A stretch of DNA of 64,000 nt, from NCBI RefSeq assembly GCF_036067295.1, contig NZ_CP107954.1, positions 5,394,001 to 5,458,000 on the forward strand, written 5' to 3'. Both the position numbers and the translations under genes were made by a program. Below, in pieces: positions 15,930-24,598 of the stretch (the stretch's first letter is position 1; each line of letters opens with the position of its first letter). Under the pieces are notes generated by a model. The model was not told where the DNA came from, did not search any database, and saw only the letters and a list, made by a program, of their open reading frames with translations. This DNA comes from Kribbella sp. NBC_00382 (GTDB lineage: Bacteria; Actinomycetota; Actinomycetes; Propionibacteriales; Kribbellaceae).

Positions 15930-17165
15930 GTGACGCGGTTTGATCCTCCGGTGAGTGAGCGCGGGTTGGGGCGGCAGTTCGGCTGGTTGTGGACCTCGTA
16001 CGCCGTGAGCACGGTCGGCACCTGGTTCGCCTTCGACGCGTTCCCACTGATCGCGATCCTGGTACTGCATTCCGGGCCCGGCCAGGTGTCGTTGCTGGCG
16101 GCTGCGGGTCTGGCCGTCGGGGCTGTGGTCGCGGTGCCGCTCGGGCCGTGGGTGGAGTTCCGCCGGAAGGTACCGGTGATGATCGGGATGGATCTGGTGC
16201 GCTTCGCCGCCCTGGCGACCATCCCGCTGGCGTACTGGCTCGGTTGGCTCAGCTTCGTCCAGCTGGTGGTCGTCTCGGTCGTGGTCGGTGCGGCCGACAA
16301 TGCGTTCACTGCCGCGACCGGCGCGGTGATGAAGGCCGTCGTGCCGCGGTCGCAGCTGGTGGTGGCGACCGGCCGGTTCGAGTCGACGACCTGGACGGCG
16401 ACGATGATCGGGCCGCCGTTGGGCGGCGCGTCGATCGGGTTCTTCGGGCCGGTGATCACGGTGGTCGTCGACGCGGTCAGCTATCTGTTCTCGGCGGTAA
16501 GCGTGCGGGCGATGCGGTTGCGGGAGAGTCCGCCCGTGCGGCGGGGTGAGCGGCTTCGGGTGGCGGATCTGCTGGACGGCTGGCGGTACATCCTCGAGCA
16601 CTCGTCGTTGCGGTTGCTGTTCTTCAACGGCGTACTGACTAGTGGCTTGATCATGGCGACGGCGCCCCTGCTGGCTGTGCTGATGCTGGGGGAGCTCGGG
16701 TTCGCGCCGTGGCAGTACGCGTTGGCCTTTGGTCTGCCGTGTATCGGTGGGCTGATCGGGTCGCGGTTGTCGGCGCCGTTGGCTGATCGCTTCGGGTCGC
16801 ATCGCGTCTTGATGGTGACGGGATGGCTGCGGGCTGTCTGGCTGGTTGGGCTGGTGTTCGTCCAGCCGGGGCTGGTTGGGCTGGTGACGGTCATCGCGGT
16901 GGAGCTTGGGTTGATCACTTGCATGGGGATCTTCATGCCGTTGTTCGCTGCGTACCGGTTGACCGAGACGCCTGACGATCGGGTTGCCCGGACGCTGTCG
17001 GCCTGGTCGATCTCCAGCAAGGCGGTCATCGCAGTGATGACCGCCCTGTGGGGAGTGCTGGCCGCCGTGACCAGCCCGCGGATCGCGGTACTGGTTGCCG
17101 GATTGTTGATCCTGGCAACGCCTTTGCTGCTTCCCCGGCGAGCGCTCGTCAGTTCTACGCGCTGA
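15930..17165 (+). CDS. MFS transporter, enterobactin-exporter-like
   Basis: A membrane protein of about 411 residues with roughly twelve hydrophobic segments (for example TWFAFDAFPLIAILVL, LLAAAGLAVGAVVAVPLGP, LVTVIAVELGLITCMGIF). The pattern is that of the MFS_3/EntS drug-exporter group. The start is uncertain: GTG at 15930 has GAGG 9 bases upstream, and GTG at 15951 is an alternative. Divergent from a LysR regulator. The 3' end overlaps the convergent SGNH hydrolase gene by 11 bases. Confidence 0.85.
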   Translation: MTRFDPPVSERGLGRQFGWLWTSYAVSTVGTWFAFDAFPLIAILVLHSGPGQVSLLAAAGLAVGAVVAVPLGPWVEFRRKVPVMIGMDLVRFAALATIPLAYWLGWLSFVQLVVVSVVVGAADNAFTAATGAVMKAVVPRSQLVVATGRFESTTWTATMIGPPLGGASIGFFGPVITVVVDAVSYLFSAVSVRAMRLRESPPVRRGERLRVADLLDGWRYILEHSSLRLLFFNGVLTSGLIMATAPLLAVLMLGELGFAPWQYALAFGLPCIGGLIGSRLSAPLADRFGSHRVLMVTGWLRAVWLVGLVFVQPGLVGLVTVIAVELGLITCMGIFMPLFAAYRLTETPDDRVARTLSAWSISSKAVIAVMTALWGVLAAVTSPRIAVLVAGLLILATPLLLPRRALVSSTR

Positions 17166-18303
17166 ACGGGCCCTGTACGCCGAACGCGTGGCCGGCGAAG
17201 CGTTTCGCCATCTCGTGGTGCGTCGCGTTGTCGGGGTGCAGCTGGTCGGGCAGCGGTCGGACGGCGAAGTCCTTCTCGCCGTACAGTTCGCGCCCATCGA
17301 GGTAGGTCAGGTTGGGATCGTCCTTCGCCCTCGCCGCCGTCAGGTTCTCCAGCTCCTCGCGGATCCAGTTGAGCGTCAGGCGGCCGGGTTCGTTCGGATC
17401 GCCGGTCGCCTTGAACTGCACCTTGCCGTCGACGAAGTCCGGTGCGCCCGGCCCGGGAGTGTCCTCGTGGATCGGGCAGTAGATGGACGAGATGACGAGC
17501 AACGGCGTGGTCGGATGCCCGTCCCGGATGGTGTCGAGGAATCCGTGGACCGCCGGCCCGAACGCCCGCTGCCGCATCAGGTCGGCGTTGACCACGTTGA
17601 TGCCGATCTTCACGCTGATCAGGTCGGCCGGCAGGTCGCGCATCGTCCGGGCGGTGAAGGGATCGAGCAGTGCGCCGCCGCCGAAGCCGAGGCTGGACAG
17701 CTCGACGCCGCCCTGGGCCGCAGCCAGCGCCACCCAGGTCTGGGTCGGGCTGTCCGCGTTGGATCCGTGACTGATCGAGCTGCCGTGATGCAACCAGATC
17801 CGCTTGTCACTGGTCGCCGGCTCCAGCGGGGCATTGGTGCGCAGGGCAACCAATTCGGTGCGCTCGCGGTGCGGCAGCCAGATCTCGACGACCTTGTCGC
17901 CGGGTCGCAGCTCGACGAAGCTGACCGTGGTCGGCTGGCCGGGCGTGAACTCGGTCGACCCGGTCGTCATGTCGATGGTGAAGACGTTCCCGCCCAACGC
18001 ATTCGCCTGGGCCGCGAGGTTGCCGTCGACGAGCAGGTCGTAGACGCCATCAGGCTGCGCGGGCGCACCGGCGTACCGGAGCTTGGTCGGTAGTACGTCC
18101 AGCTCGATCGCGGTGGCGGTCGTCCGGAACGCGAGCCGTACTCCGGAGGGCTGCGCCTCGACCATCGCGATCTGGCCGTCGCTGGTCTGGGCCCGTGCCC
18201 AGGCGGGCAGGCGATGCGGCAGTACGCCGTACTGGGTGTGCTCCAGCTCGACCGCTCCTCGGACGAGCTGCTGATCGATCGGGGTGGTGATCCATGGACT
18301 CAT
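17155..18303 (-). CDS. SGNH/GDSL-type hydrolase
   Basis: A 382-residue esterase/lipase-like protein. An N-terminal beta-rich domain (about 1-170) precedes the SGNH fold. The nucleophile block is HHGSSISHG (near 185), oxyanion Gly in LGFGGGALL, a further block near VKIGINVVN, and the Asp-His pair in PDQLHPDN near 355. No signal peptide is seen. Start MSPWITTPIDQQ at 18303 was preferred over the upstream ATG at 18330, which overlaps a palindrome. It is divergent from a TetR gene with a 15-bp palindrome in between, so it is the probable target of that repressor. Substrate unknown. Confidence 0.85.
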   Translation of the reverse strand: MSPWITTPIDQQLVRGAVELEHTQYGVLPHRLPAWARAQTSDGQIAMVEAQPSGVRLAFRTTATAIELDVLPTKLRYAGAPAQPDGVYDLLVDGNLAAQANALGGNVFTIDMTTGSTEFTPGQPTTVSFVELRPGDKVVEIWLPHRERTELVALRTNAPLEPATSDKRIWLHHGSSISHGSNADSPTQTWVALAAAQGGVELSSLGFGGGALLDPFTARTMRDLPADLISVKIGINVVNADLMRQRAFGPAVHGFLDTIRDGHPTTPLLVISSIYCPIHEDTPGPGAPDFVDGKVQFKATGDPNEPGRLTLNWIREELENLTAARAKDDPNLTYLDGRELYGEKDFAVRPLPDQLHPDNATHHEMAKRFAGHAFGVQGPFSA

Positions 18304-18312
18304 AGGTACTAT

Positions 18313-18327
18313 CCTAGAGGTCCTAGG
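18313..18327. promoter_or_regulatory. Operator candidate between SGNH hydrolase and TetR genes
   Basis: Palindrome CCTAG-AGGTC-CTAGG in the 47-base gap between the divergent genes. It overlaps a TAGGAT -10-like element of the hydrolase gene on the minus strand, fitting a TetR site. Confidence 0.6.
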
Positions 18328-18350
18328 CAAATAGATATCCGAGGAGCCGT

Positions 18351-18920
18351 ATGCCGCGCGTGGGAATGACCGCCGACCGCCTGACCCAGGCGGCGGCCGA
18401 ACTGGCCGACGAGATCGGCTTCGATAACGTCACCGTCTCCGCCTTGGCCCGCCATTTCGGCGTCAAGGACGCGAGCCTCTACTCCCACATCAAGAACGCG
18501 AAGGACCTCAGAGCCCGAGTAGCCGCCCTCGCGTTCACGGAACTGGCAGACCAGGTGGCAGCCAACATGGCCGGCCGCTCCGGCAAAGACGCCCTCTCCG
18601 CCTTCGCCAATTCCTACCGCGACTACGCCACTCAGCACCCCGGCCGGTACGCCGCCATGCAACAAGACCTAGACGCCGACGGCCCCGCCGCTCCGCCCGC
18701 CCGCCGCCACGCCGAGCTCACCCGCGCCATCCTCCACGCCTACGACCTCACCCCCGAAGCCCAAATCGACGCCATCCGCCTCCTGGGCGCCACCCTCCAC
18801 GGCTACATAACCCTCGAACTACAAGGCTCCTTCCGCCACACCCCCCGCCCCACCACCACCTCCTGGCAAATAGCCCTATCCGCCCTCCACACCCTGCTGT
18901 CCAACTGGCCCGAGGACTAG
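18351..18920 (+). CDS. TetR-family regulator
   Basis: A 189-residue TetR protein with a WHG-type C-terminal domain. The helix-turn-helix is NVTVSALARHFGVKDASLYSH (about residues 25-46). C-terminal helices carry LLGATLHGYITLELQGSF, typical of this group. GAGGAG lies immediately upstream of the ATG at 18351. It is divergent from the SGNH hydrolase and shares a palindromic operator region with it. Confidence 0.92.
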   Translation: MPRVGMTADRLTQAAAELADEIGFDNVTVSALARHFGVKDASLYSHIKNAKDLRARVAALAFTELADQVAANMAGRSGKDALSAFANSYRDYATQHPGRYAAMQQDLDADGPAAPPARRHAELTRAILHAYDLTPEAQIDAIRLLGATLHGYITLELQGSFRHTPRPTTTSWQIALSALHTLLSNWPED

Positions 18921-18959
18921 CTGAGGTTGCTTGTCCGTGGGAGGCGGCATGATGGGGGG

Positions 18960-20009
18960 ATGAGTGATCGGGCGGGTGTTGAGGCTGCGGTGGAGGCGTT
19001 GCGGCAGATTGGGTATTTCCTCGAGCGGGAGCGGCAGCCTACGCATCGGGTGAAGGCTTATCGGCGGGCGGCGGACACGATCGAGGGGTTGCCGGCGGCT
19101 GAGGTGCGGGCGCGGCGGCGGGCCGGGACGTTGACCGAGCTGGCGGGGATCGGGCCGAAGACGGAGGCCGTGATCATCGAGGCGATGGACGGCGAGACAC
19201 CGTCGTACCTGGTGAAGCTGGAGACGGCGGCGGGAGAGTTGACCTCGGCCGGTGCCGGTACCAGCCTCCGCGCCGAGTTGAAGGCGGATCTGCATCTGCA
19301 CTCCGACTGGTCGGACGGCGGCAGCCCGATCGAAGAGATGGCCCGTACTGCGGCCGGCCTCGGCCACAAGTACATGGCGTTGACCGATCACTCGCCGCGG
19401 CTGACCGTCGCCAACGGACTGTCCCGCGAGCGGCGGCTGCAACAGCTCGACGTGGTCGCCGAGCTGAACAAGAAGCTGGCCGACGAGCTCGACGGGTTCA
19501 CGATCCTCAACGGGATCGAGGTCGACATCCTCGACGACGGCTCGCTCGACTGTGACAGCGAGATCCTCGCCCGCCTCGACATCGTGGTGGCGAGCGTGCA
19601 CTCCAAGCTCCGGATGGAGGCGGAGGCGATGACCGAGCGGATGGTGCGCGCGATCGCCAACCCGCACGTCGACGTACTCGGCCACTGCACCGGCCGCCTG
19701 ATCACCGGCGAACGCGGCACCCGCCCGGAATCGCAGTTCGACGCCGAGGTGGTCTTCGAAGCCTGCAAGCAGTTCGGTACCGCCGTGGAGATCAACTCCC
19801 GGCCGGAACGCCTCGACCCGCCGCGCCGCCTGCTGTCGATGGCGGTGGAGACCGGCTGCGTCTTCTCCATCGACACCGACGCCCACGCGCCCGGCCAGCT
19901 CGACTGGCAGATCTACGGTTGCGAACGAGCCGAGGAATGCGAGGTCCCCGCCGACCGCGTCATCAACACCTGGGACGCCCCGGCCCTGCTGGAGTGGGCC
20001 GCCGGGTGA
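18960..20009 (+). CDS. PHP-domain phosphoesterase with N-terminal helix-hairpin-helix region (PolX-like)
   Basis: A 349-residue protein. Residues 1-90 resemble the 8-kDa/helix-hairpin-helix part of PolX (YFLERERQPTHRVKAYRRAA, LTELAGIGPKTEAVI). Residues 110-345 form a PHP metal-dependent phosphoesterase with the expected metal ligands: DLHLHSDWSDGG, ALTDHSPRL, NGIEVDI, VASVHSK, DVLGHCTGR and SIDTDAHA. The polymerase palm of full-length PolX is absent, so it is probably a nuclease or phosphatase only. The ATG at 18960 begins the conserved part. The pirin gene starts 10 bases downstream, so the two may be cotranscribed. Confidence 0.9.
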   Translation: MSDRAGVEAAVEALRQIGYFLERERQPTHRVKAYRRAADTIEGLPAAEVRARRRAGTLTELAGIGPKTEAVIIEAMDGETPSYLVKLETAAGELTSAGAGTSLRAELKADLHLHSDWSDGGSPIEEMARTAAGLGHKYMALTDHSPRLTVANGLSRERRLQQLDVVAELNKKLADELDGFTILNGIEVDILDDGSLDCDSEILARLDIVVASVHSKLRMEAEAMTERMVRAIANPHVDVLGHCTGRLITGERGTRPESQFDAEVVFEACKQFGTAVEINSRPERLDPPRRLLSMAVETGCVFSIDTDAHAPGQLDWQIYGCERAEECEVPADRVINTWDAPALLEWAAG

Positions 20010-20019
20010 TACTCGGAGC

Positions 20020-21075
20020 ATGAGCAACCTGGACGAGCATCCCACTGAAGGCGTGTGTGGTGGCGAGGGCGCCGAGGGGCCGGTGGTCGAGCGGCTCGAG
20101 GCCCGGGAGGTCGTACTCGGGCGGACGACTAAGGTACGGCGGTTGCTGCCGAACAAGAACCGCCGGATGGTCGGCGCCTGGTGCTTCGTCGACCACTACG
20201 GGCCCGATGACCTGACGGCCCGCGTCGACTCGTACGACGTACCGGGGGAGCGCGGCATGCTCGTGCCGCCGCATCCGCACACCAGCCTGCAGACGGTGAG
20301 CTGGCTGTTCGAGGGCGAGATCGAGCATCGCGACAGCGCCGGCTCCCACGCGATGGTCCGCCCCGGCGAACTCAACATCATGACCGCAGGCAACGGCATC
20401 GCCCACTCCGAGGTCTCGCTACCCGACGGCCCACCAATGCTCCACGGCGCCCAACTCTGGGTCGCTCTCCCCGACTCCCAGCGCACCACCGTCACCCCAC
20501 ACTTCAATGCCTACGCCGACCTGCCGACGCTCGACCTCGACGGTGCTCACGGCACGGTCATGATCGGTACGGTCGCCGGCATCACCTCACCGGCACCCGC
20601 GTACACCCCCCTCGTCGGCGCCGACATCCAACTCGACGCCGCCCGCCCCGACGACTCCGGCCGCACCGACGCCGGCCGCTCCACCACCGACCCGGGCCGC
20701 GTCGTCACCATCCCGCTCACTCCAGCCTTCGAGTACGCCGTCCTGGTGGTCGCCGGCTCATTGACCACCGGCGACCTTACGGCCGGCTTCGGCGAGATGC
20801 TCTACCTAGGCGCCGGCCGCGAAGCCATCGACCTGACCGGCGACGCCCGCTTCCTCCTCCTCGGCGGCGAGCCCTTCGAGGAGCAACTCGTCATGTGGTG
20901 GAACTTCATCGGCCGCTCCCACGAGGAAATCGTTGCCGCCCGCAACGACTGGATGGCCTCGATCGACGCCCACGGCACCGACCGTTTCCCCGCCGTCCCC
21001 GGCTACGACGGCGACGCCCTCCCCGCACCGCCGCTGCCGGCCACCCGCCTCAAACCCCGCCCGCGCTCCCGCTAG
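20020..21075 (+). CDS. Pirin family protein
   Basis: A 351-residue bicupin. The N-terminal cupin has the metal-binding pattern PPHPHTSLQTVSWLFEGEIEHRDS (two His, then His and Glu), followed by RPGELNIMTAGNGIAHSE and MLHGAQLWVALP, the standard pirin signature. The C-terminal cupin is YAVLVVAGSLTTGD through LLGGEPFEEQLVMWWNFIGRS. Pirins bind iron and some act as quercetinases or redox-sensing cofactors; the role here is open. It is probably cotranscribed with the PHP gene and ends in a bidirectional hairpin. Confidence 0.93.
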   Translation: MSNLDEHPTEGVCGGEGAEGPVVERLEAREVVLGRTTKVRRLLPNKNRRMVGAWCFVDHYGPDDLTARVDSYDVPGERGMLVPPHPHTSLQTVSWLFEGEIEHRDSAGSHAMVRPGELNIMTAGNGIAHSEVSLPDGPPMLHGAQLWVALPDSQRTTVTPHFNAYADLPTLDLDGAHGTVMIGTVAGITSPAPAYTPLVGADIQLDAARPDDSGRTDAGRSTTDPGRVVTIPLTPAFEYAVLVVAGSLTTGDLTAGFGEMLYLGAGREAIDLTGDARFLLLGGEPFEEQLVMWWNFIGRSHEEIVAARNDWMASIDAHGTDRFPAVPGYDGDALPAPPLPATRLKPRPRSR

Positions 21076-21098
21076 CCCGGACCGCCACCACACACCAA

Positions 21099-21130
21099 CC
21101 CCGCGCAGGCTCAGTCGGCTGAGCGCGGGG
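21099..21130. terminator. Bidirectional hairpin terminator
   Basis: CCCCGCG(C) at 21099-21106 pairs with GCGCGGGG at 21123-21130, with an inner CTCAG/CTGAG pair. It lies between convergent genes and overlaps the last codons of the minus-strand gene. Confidence 0.6.
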
Positions 21131-21668
21131 AGGCAGAAACCGGGTGCCCCGAGGGAGGTTGGTGAGTGCTGGCGGTCCGGCGCCGCCAGTAGGCCCAGGT
21201 GAGTACCAGCAGCGCGGGACCCCAGAGCTGCAGCGGCGCATAGCAACTGATCATCAACGCCGCCGCGGCGTCACTCGAGAACGGGATGAAGTCGCGGCTG
21301 AAGACGTCCCGGAAGCCATAGGTCCAGATCGCGATCAGCGCCAGCCCACCGAGCGTCGCCGGGATGATCGCGGCGTACGGCGCCACCCGCCGCCCACCAA
21401 TCCACGGAATCCACCGCGGAACCACCTCACCCCACCCCTTGACCATCCCGAAGGCAGTCAGTGCGACCGCCTCCGAGAACAGCGTCAGACAAACGATGTA
21501 GACGCCTTGGCCAACGCTCTCCACCTGCGCCGGCCGCCGGTTGTCATCCAGCATCCCCATCGACGACCCGGCGACGAGGCCGAGCCGCCACAGCCCGGAC
21601 GGCAGCGTCAACAGCGGGATCACATGCGCCAGGCGGTAGGCCCAGCGTGGTACGGGATGCTCGGTCAT
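21111..21668 (-). CDS. Integral membrane protein of unknown function
   Basis: A protein of about 185 residues with four hydrophobic segments (near 10-30, 50-75, 92-112 and 135-155), for example VYIVCLTLFSEAVALTAFGM and YAAIIPATLGGLALIAIW. The tail is polar. I recognise no family motif. Start at 21668 (MTEHPVPRW) is chosen over 21680; neither has a clear ribosome binding site. It is on its own between pirin (convergent) and the POT transporter (same strand, upstream). Confidence 0.75.
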   Translation of the reverse strand: MTEHPVPRWAYRLAHVIPLLTLPSGLWRLGLVAGSSMGMLDDNRRPAQVESVGQGVYIVCLTLFSEAVALTAFGMVKGWGEVVPRWIPWIGGRRVAPYAAIIPATLGGLALIAIWTYGFRDVFSRDFIPFSSDAAAALMISCYAPLQLWGPALLVLTWAYWRRRTASTHQPPSGHPVSASPRSAD

Positions 21669-21741
21669 GACACCGAGCATCCCGGGCCAGGCGGCTCAGG
21701 TCCTCACTCCGCAAAGGGATTCGGCTCCCTCCGGAGAGGGG

Positions 21742-23205
21742 TCAGCGTCCCGCGTGGCGGCGGATCCAAGGGGCTAGGAAGTAGAGGACGATCGCGAAGG
21801 CGATGGTGACGATCGCCAGGCCGCCGAAGTAGGCGGTGTCCGAGGAGCCTTCAGTCGCCTGCACGAGCTGGGCGGTGATCGCCTGTCCGGCTGCCGGCGC
21901 AAGGAACCACAGCGCCATCATCTGGCTGGTGAACGCCTTCGGTGCCAGCAAGGTCGTCGCAGCCAGGCCGACGGGGGAGAGGAACAACTCACCGAGCGTC
22001 TGGATGACGTAAACAAGAACCAGCCACAGCGGTGACGCCAAAGACTCTCCCGCGACCGACGACGCCAGCGACATCACCGCGAAGGAGATGCCGGCGAAGA
22101 GCAGGCCGGTGGCGAACTTCTGGCCGATGCTGGGACCGCGGTCGCCAAGCTTGATCCAGATCACCGCGAACACCGGCGCCAGCACGATGATGCTGAACGG
22201 GTTCACCGACTGGAAAAACTCGGGCGTGATCGAGATGCCGAGCACCTCGAGACGAGTCCGGTCAGCGGCGAAGGTGGTCAGCGTGGTCGCGGCCTGCTCG
22301 AAGACCATGAAGAACAGCATCGCCGCGATGAAGAGCGGGATGTACGCCCGCACCCGGCGGCGCTCGTCGGGCTCGACCAACGGGCTGCGCAGCAGCATGG
22401 TGAAGTACGCGATCGGCGCCAGGAAGCACAGGTACGAGATCGCGTCGACCACCGGCTTCGGCCCGACGCCGCCGGAACTCCAAGCGGACAAGGCGAAAAC
22501 GATCCCGAGCAGGGCCAGCACGGCGACGGTGATCTTGATCATCGTCGGCCGGTCCTCGACCGTGAGCGGGTTCGGCGGGGTGTCGCCGCGACCGTGCAGC
22601 GTGCGGCGGCCGAGCAGGTACGCGATCAAGGCCAGCGTCATACCGACCGCGGCCGCCGCGAAGGCGACGTGGAAGCCGAAGTTCCGGCGCAGGAAGCCGA
22701 CCACGAACGGCGCGCTGAACGAGCCGATGTTGATCCCCATGTAGAAGATCGAGAACGCCGAGTCGCGCCGGCTGTCGTCCTTCGCATACAGACTGCCGAC
22801 CATCGTCGACACGTTCGGCTTCAGCAAGCCGGTGCCGAGGGCAACCAACGCGATACCGACGTAGGCCAGCCCCTCGACCGGGATCGCCAGGCACAGATGC
22901 CCGGCCACGATCACGGTACCGCCGTACAGCACCGTCCGCCGCGCCCCGAACACCCGGTCGGCGAACCAGCCGCCGAGCACCGAGAGCAGGTAGACCGACG
23001 CCCCGTAGATCGAGACGACCGCCTGGCCGAGCGACTCCCCGAGCCCGAGCCCGTGCGCCTTGTCGGTCAGGTAGAGCAGCAGGATCGCGCGCATCCCGTA
23101 GTAGCTGAACCGCTCCCACAACTCGGTGGTGAACAGCGTCATCAACCCTCGCGGATGCCCGAAGAACTGCTTCTCCTCGGACTCCACCTGTTGCGTTCCC
23201 GACAC
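21742..23205 (-). CDS. POT/PTR2-family proton-coupled peptide transporter
   Basis: A 487-residue transporter with about 14 hydrophobic helices. The POT signature ELWERFSYYGMRAILLLYL (the ExxERFxYY proton/peptide motif) is at residues 28-46, and FYMGINIGSFSAP matches the second PTR2 signature. It should import di- and tripeptides with protons. The GTG at 23205 has AAGGAG upstream. It is divergent from the sfnB-like gene across about 180 bases that include an inverted repeat. Confidence 0.94.
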   Translation of the reverse strand: MSGTQQVESEEKQFFGHPRGLMTLFTTELWERFSYYGMRAILLLYLTDKAHGLGLGESLGQAVVSIYGASVYLLSVLGGWFADRVFGARRTVLYGGTVIVAGHLCLAIPVEGLAYVGIALVALGTGLLKPNVSTMVGSLYAKDDSRRDSAFSIFYMGINIGSFSAPFVVGFLRRNFGFHVAFAAAAVGMTLALIAYLLGRRTLHGRGDTPPNPLTVEDRPTMIKITVAVLALLGIVFALSAWSSGGVGPKPVVDAISYLCFLAPIAYFTMLLRSPLVEPDERRRVRAYIPLFIAAMLFFMVFEQAATTLTTFAADRTRLEVLGISITPEFFQSVNPFSIIVLAPVFAVIWIKLGDRGPSIGQKFATGLLFAGISFAVMSLASSVAGESLASPLWLVLVYVIQTLGELFLSPVGLAATTLLAPKAFTSQMMALWFLAPAAGQAITAQLVQATEGSSDTAYFGGLAIVTIAFAIVLYFLAPWIRRHAGR

Positions 23206-23253
23206 GCTCGGCTACTCCTTGTCACTCGAAAACCTTGCCCTTGACGGTAGTCG

Positions 23254-23268
23254 GTTGGCTTTGCCAAC
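23254..23268. promoter_or_regulatory. Inverted repeat in POT/sfnB divergent region
   Basis: GTTGGC-TTT-GCCAAC, a perfect 6-bp inverted repeat with 3-base spacer, about 50 bases from the POT start. Possible operator; nothing shows which regulator would bind. Confidence 0.4.
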
Positions 23269-23386
23269 GACCAGTCGGGGAGTGTCCAGCGGTTGAGACG
23301 CCGTCGACGGAGCGTAAATGTCCAGTAACTTCATAGACATTGAGGTAATAGCCATCAGCCCCCACACCCGGAACGAGGACCCTTCC

Positions 23387-24598
23387 ATGAGCACCGAGAC
23401 ACATGCACTTTCCACCATCACCCCGACAACGCCCGAGCAATGGATCCAGCGGGCCGCCGAGGTCGCCGCGATCCTGGCCGTCGACGCTGTCGAACGCGAC
23501 CGGGCCGGCGCCACGCCGTACGACGAAGTGCGGTTGCTCAAGGAGTCCGGGCTCGTCACGCTGCTCGGGCCGACCGAGCACGGCGGTGGTGGGCAGACCT
23601 GGCCGACGGCGTACCAGGTGATCCGGACGGTCGCCACCGCCGATGGGTCGATCGGGCAACTCCTCGGCTATCACCTGCTCTGGTTCTGGGCCGCGCGGCT
23701 GGTCGGTACGAAGGAACAGATCGCGCACGTCGAGGCGGAAGCCACCAAGAACAAGTGGTTCTTCGGGGGAGCGGTCAACCCGCGGGACTCCGATGTCGTG
23801 GTGGCCGACGAGGGCAGCACGATCGTCTTCAACGGCCGCAAGAGCTTCTCGACCGGCAGCAAGGTCTCCGACGTCACCGTGCTCGAAGGAACTCTGCTCG
23901 ACAGTGGGACGCATGTTTTCGCGATCGTGCCGTCGGACATCGAGGGGCTGACCTTCCACGACGACTGGGACAACCTCGGCCAGCGGCTGACCGAGAGCGG
24001 CAGTGTGAGCCTCAACCATGTCCGCGTCGGCTGGGACCAAGCGGCCGGCTTCGTCGGCAAGACCTTCGAGCCGCGCGTCTACAACACCCTGAACGTCCCG
24101 ACCATCCAGCTCGTGTTCGTGAATTTCTACCTCGGCATCGCCCGGGGCGCGCTGGAAACAGCGCTCACCTACACTCGGGAGAAGAGCCGTTCCTGGCTGC
24201 ACGGCGGTTACTCGACGGCGGCCGAAGAGCCTTATGTCATTGACGTGTACGGCGATCTGCAGGCGAAACTCTGGGCCGTCGAGGCACTCGCCGATGCCGT
24301 CGCGCTGGAGGGCCAACGGATCCACGAGAACGCCTGGGACGTGACTGCCGAGCAGCGTGGCGAGCACGAAGTACGGGTGGCGGCGGTGAAGGCTCGGGCG
24401 ACTGAGGTGGCGCTCGAGGTGACGAACCGGATCTTCGAGGTGACGGGGGCGCGGTCGACGGCATCGCAGGAGGGGCTTGACCGGTTCTGGCGCAACGTGC
24501 GGACGCACACCCTGCACGATCCGGTCGCCTATAAGCGGCGCGAGGTCGGGCGGCACCTGCTGACCGGCGAGCTGCCCGAGCCGACCTGGTACTCCTGA
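23387..24598 (+). CDS. SfnB/DszC-like flavin-dependent oxidoreductase (acyl-CoA dehydrogenase fold)
   Basis: A 403-residue protein of the acyl-CoA dehydrogenase superfamily, in the subgroup of DszC and the sulfur-acquisition oxidoreductase SfnB. Recognisable blocks are GLVTLLGPTEHGGGGQ, ATADGSIGQLLGYH, FNGRKSFSTGSKVSDV and the C-terminal FWRNVRTHTLHDPVAYKRREVG. Members use reduced flavin and oxygen on organosulfur compounds. The ATG at 23387 has GAGGAC upstream. The stop overlaps the start of the sfnG-like gene (ATGA), so they form one operon, supporting a role in using sulfones or sulfonates when sulfate is scarce. Confidence 0.88.
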   Translation: MSTETHALSTITPTTPEQWIQRAAEVAAILAVDAVERDRAGATPYDEVRLLKESGLVTLLGPTEHGGGGQTWPTAYQVIRTVATADGSIGQLLGYHLLWFWAARLVGTKEQIAHVEAEATKNKWFFGGAVNPRDSDVVVADEGSTIVFNGRKSFSTGSKVSDVTVLEGTLLDSGTHVFAIVPSDIEGLTFHDDWDNLGQRLTESGSVSLNHVRVGWDQAAGFVGKTFEPRVYNTLNVPTIQLVFVNFYLGIARGALETALTYTREKSRSWLHGGYSTAAEEPYVIDVYGDLQAKLWAVEALADAVALEGQRIHENAWDVTAEQRGEHEVRVAAVKARATEVALEVTNRIFEVTGARSTASQEGLDRFWRNVRTHTLHDPVAYKRREVGRHLLTGELPEPTWYS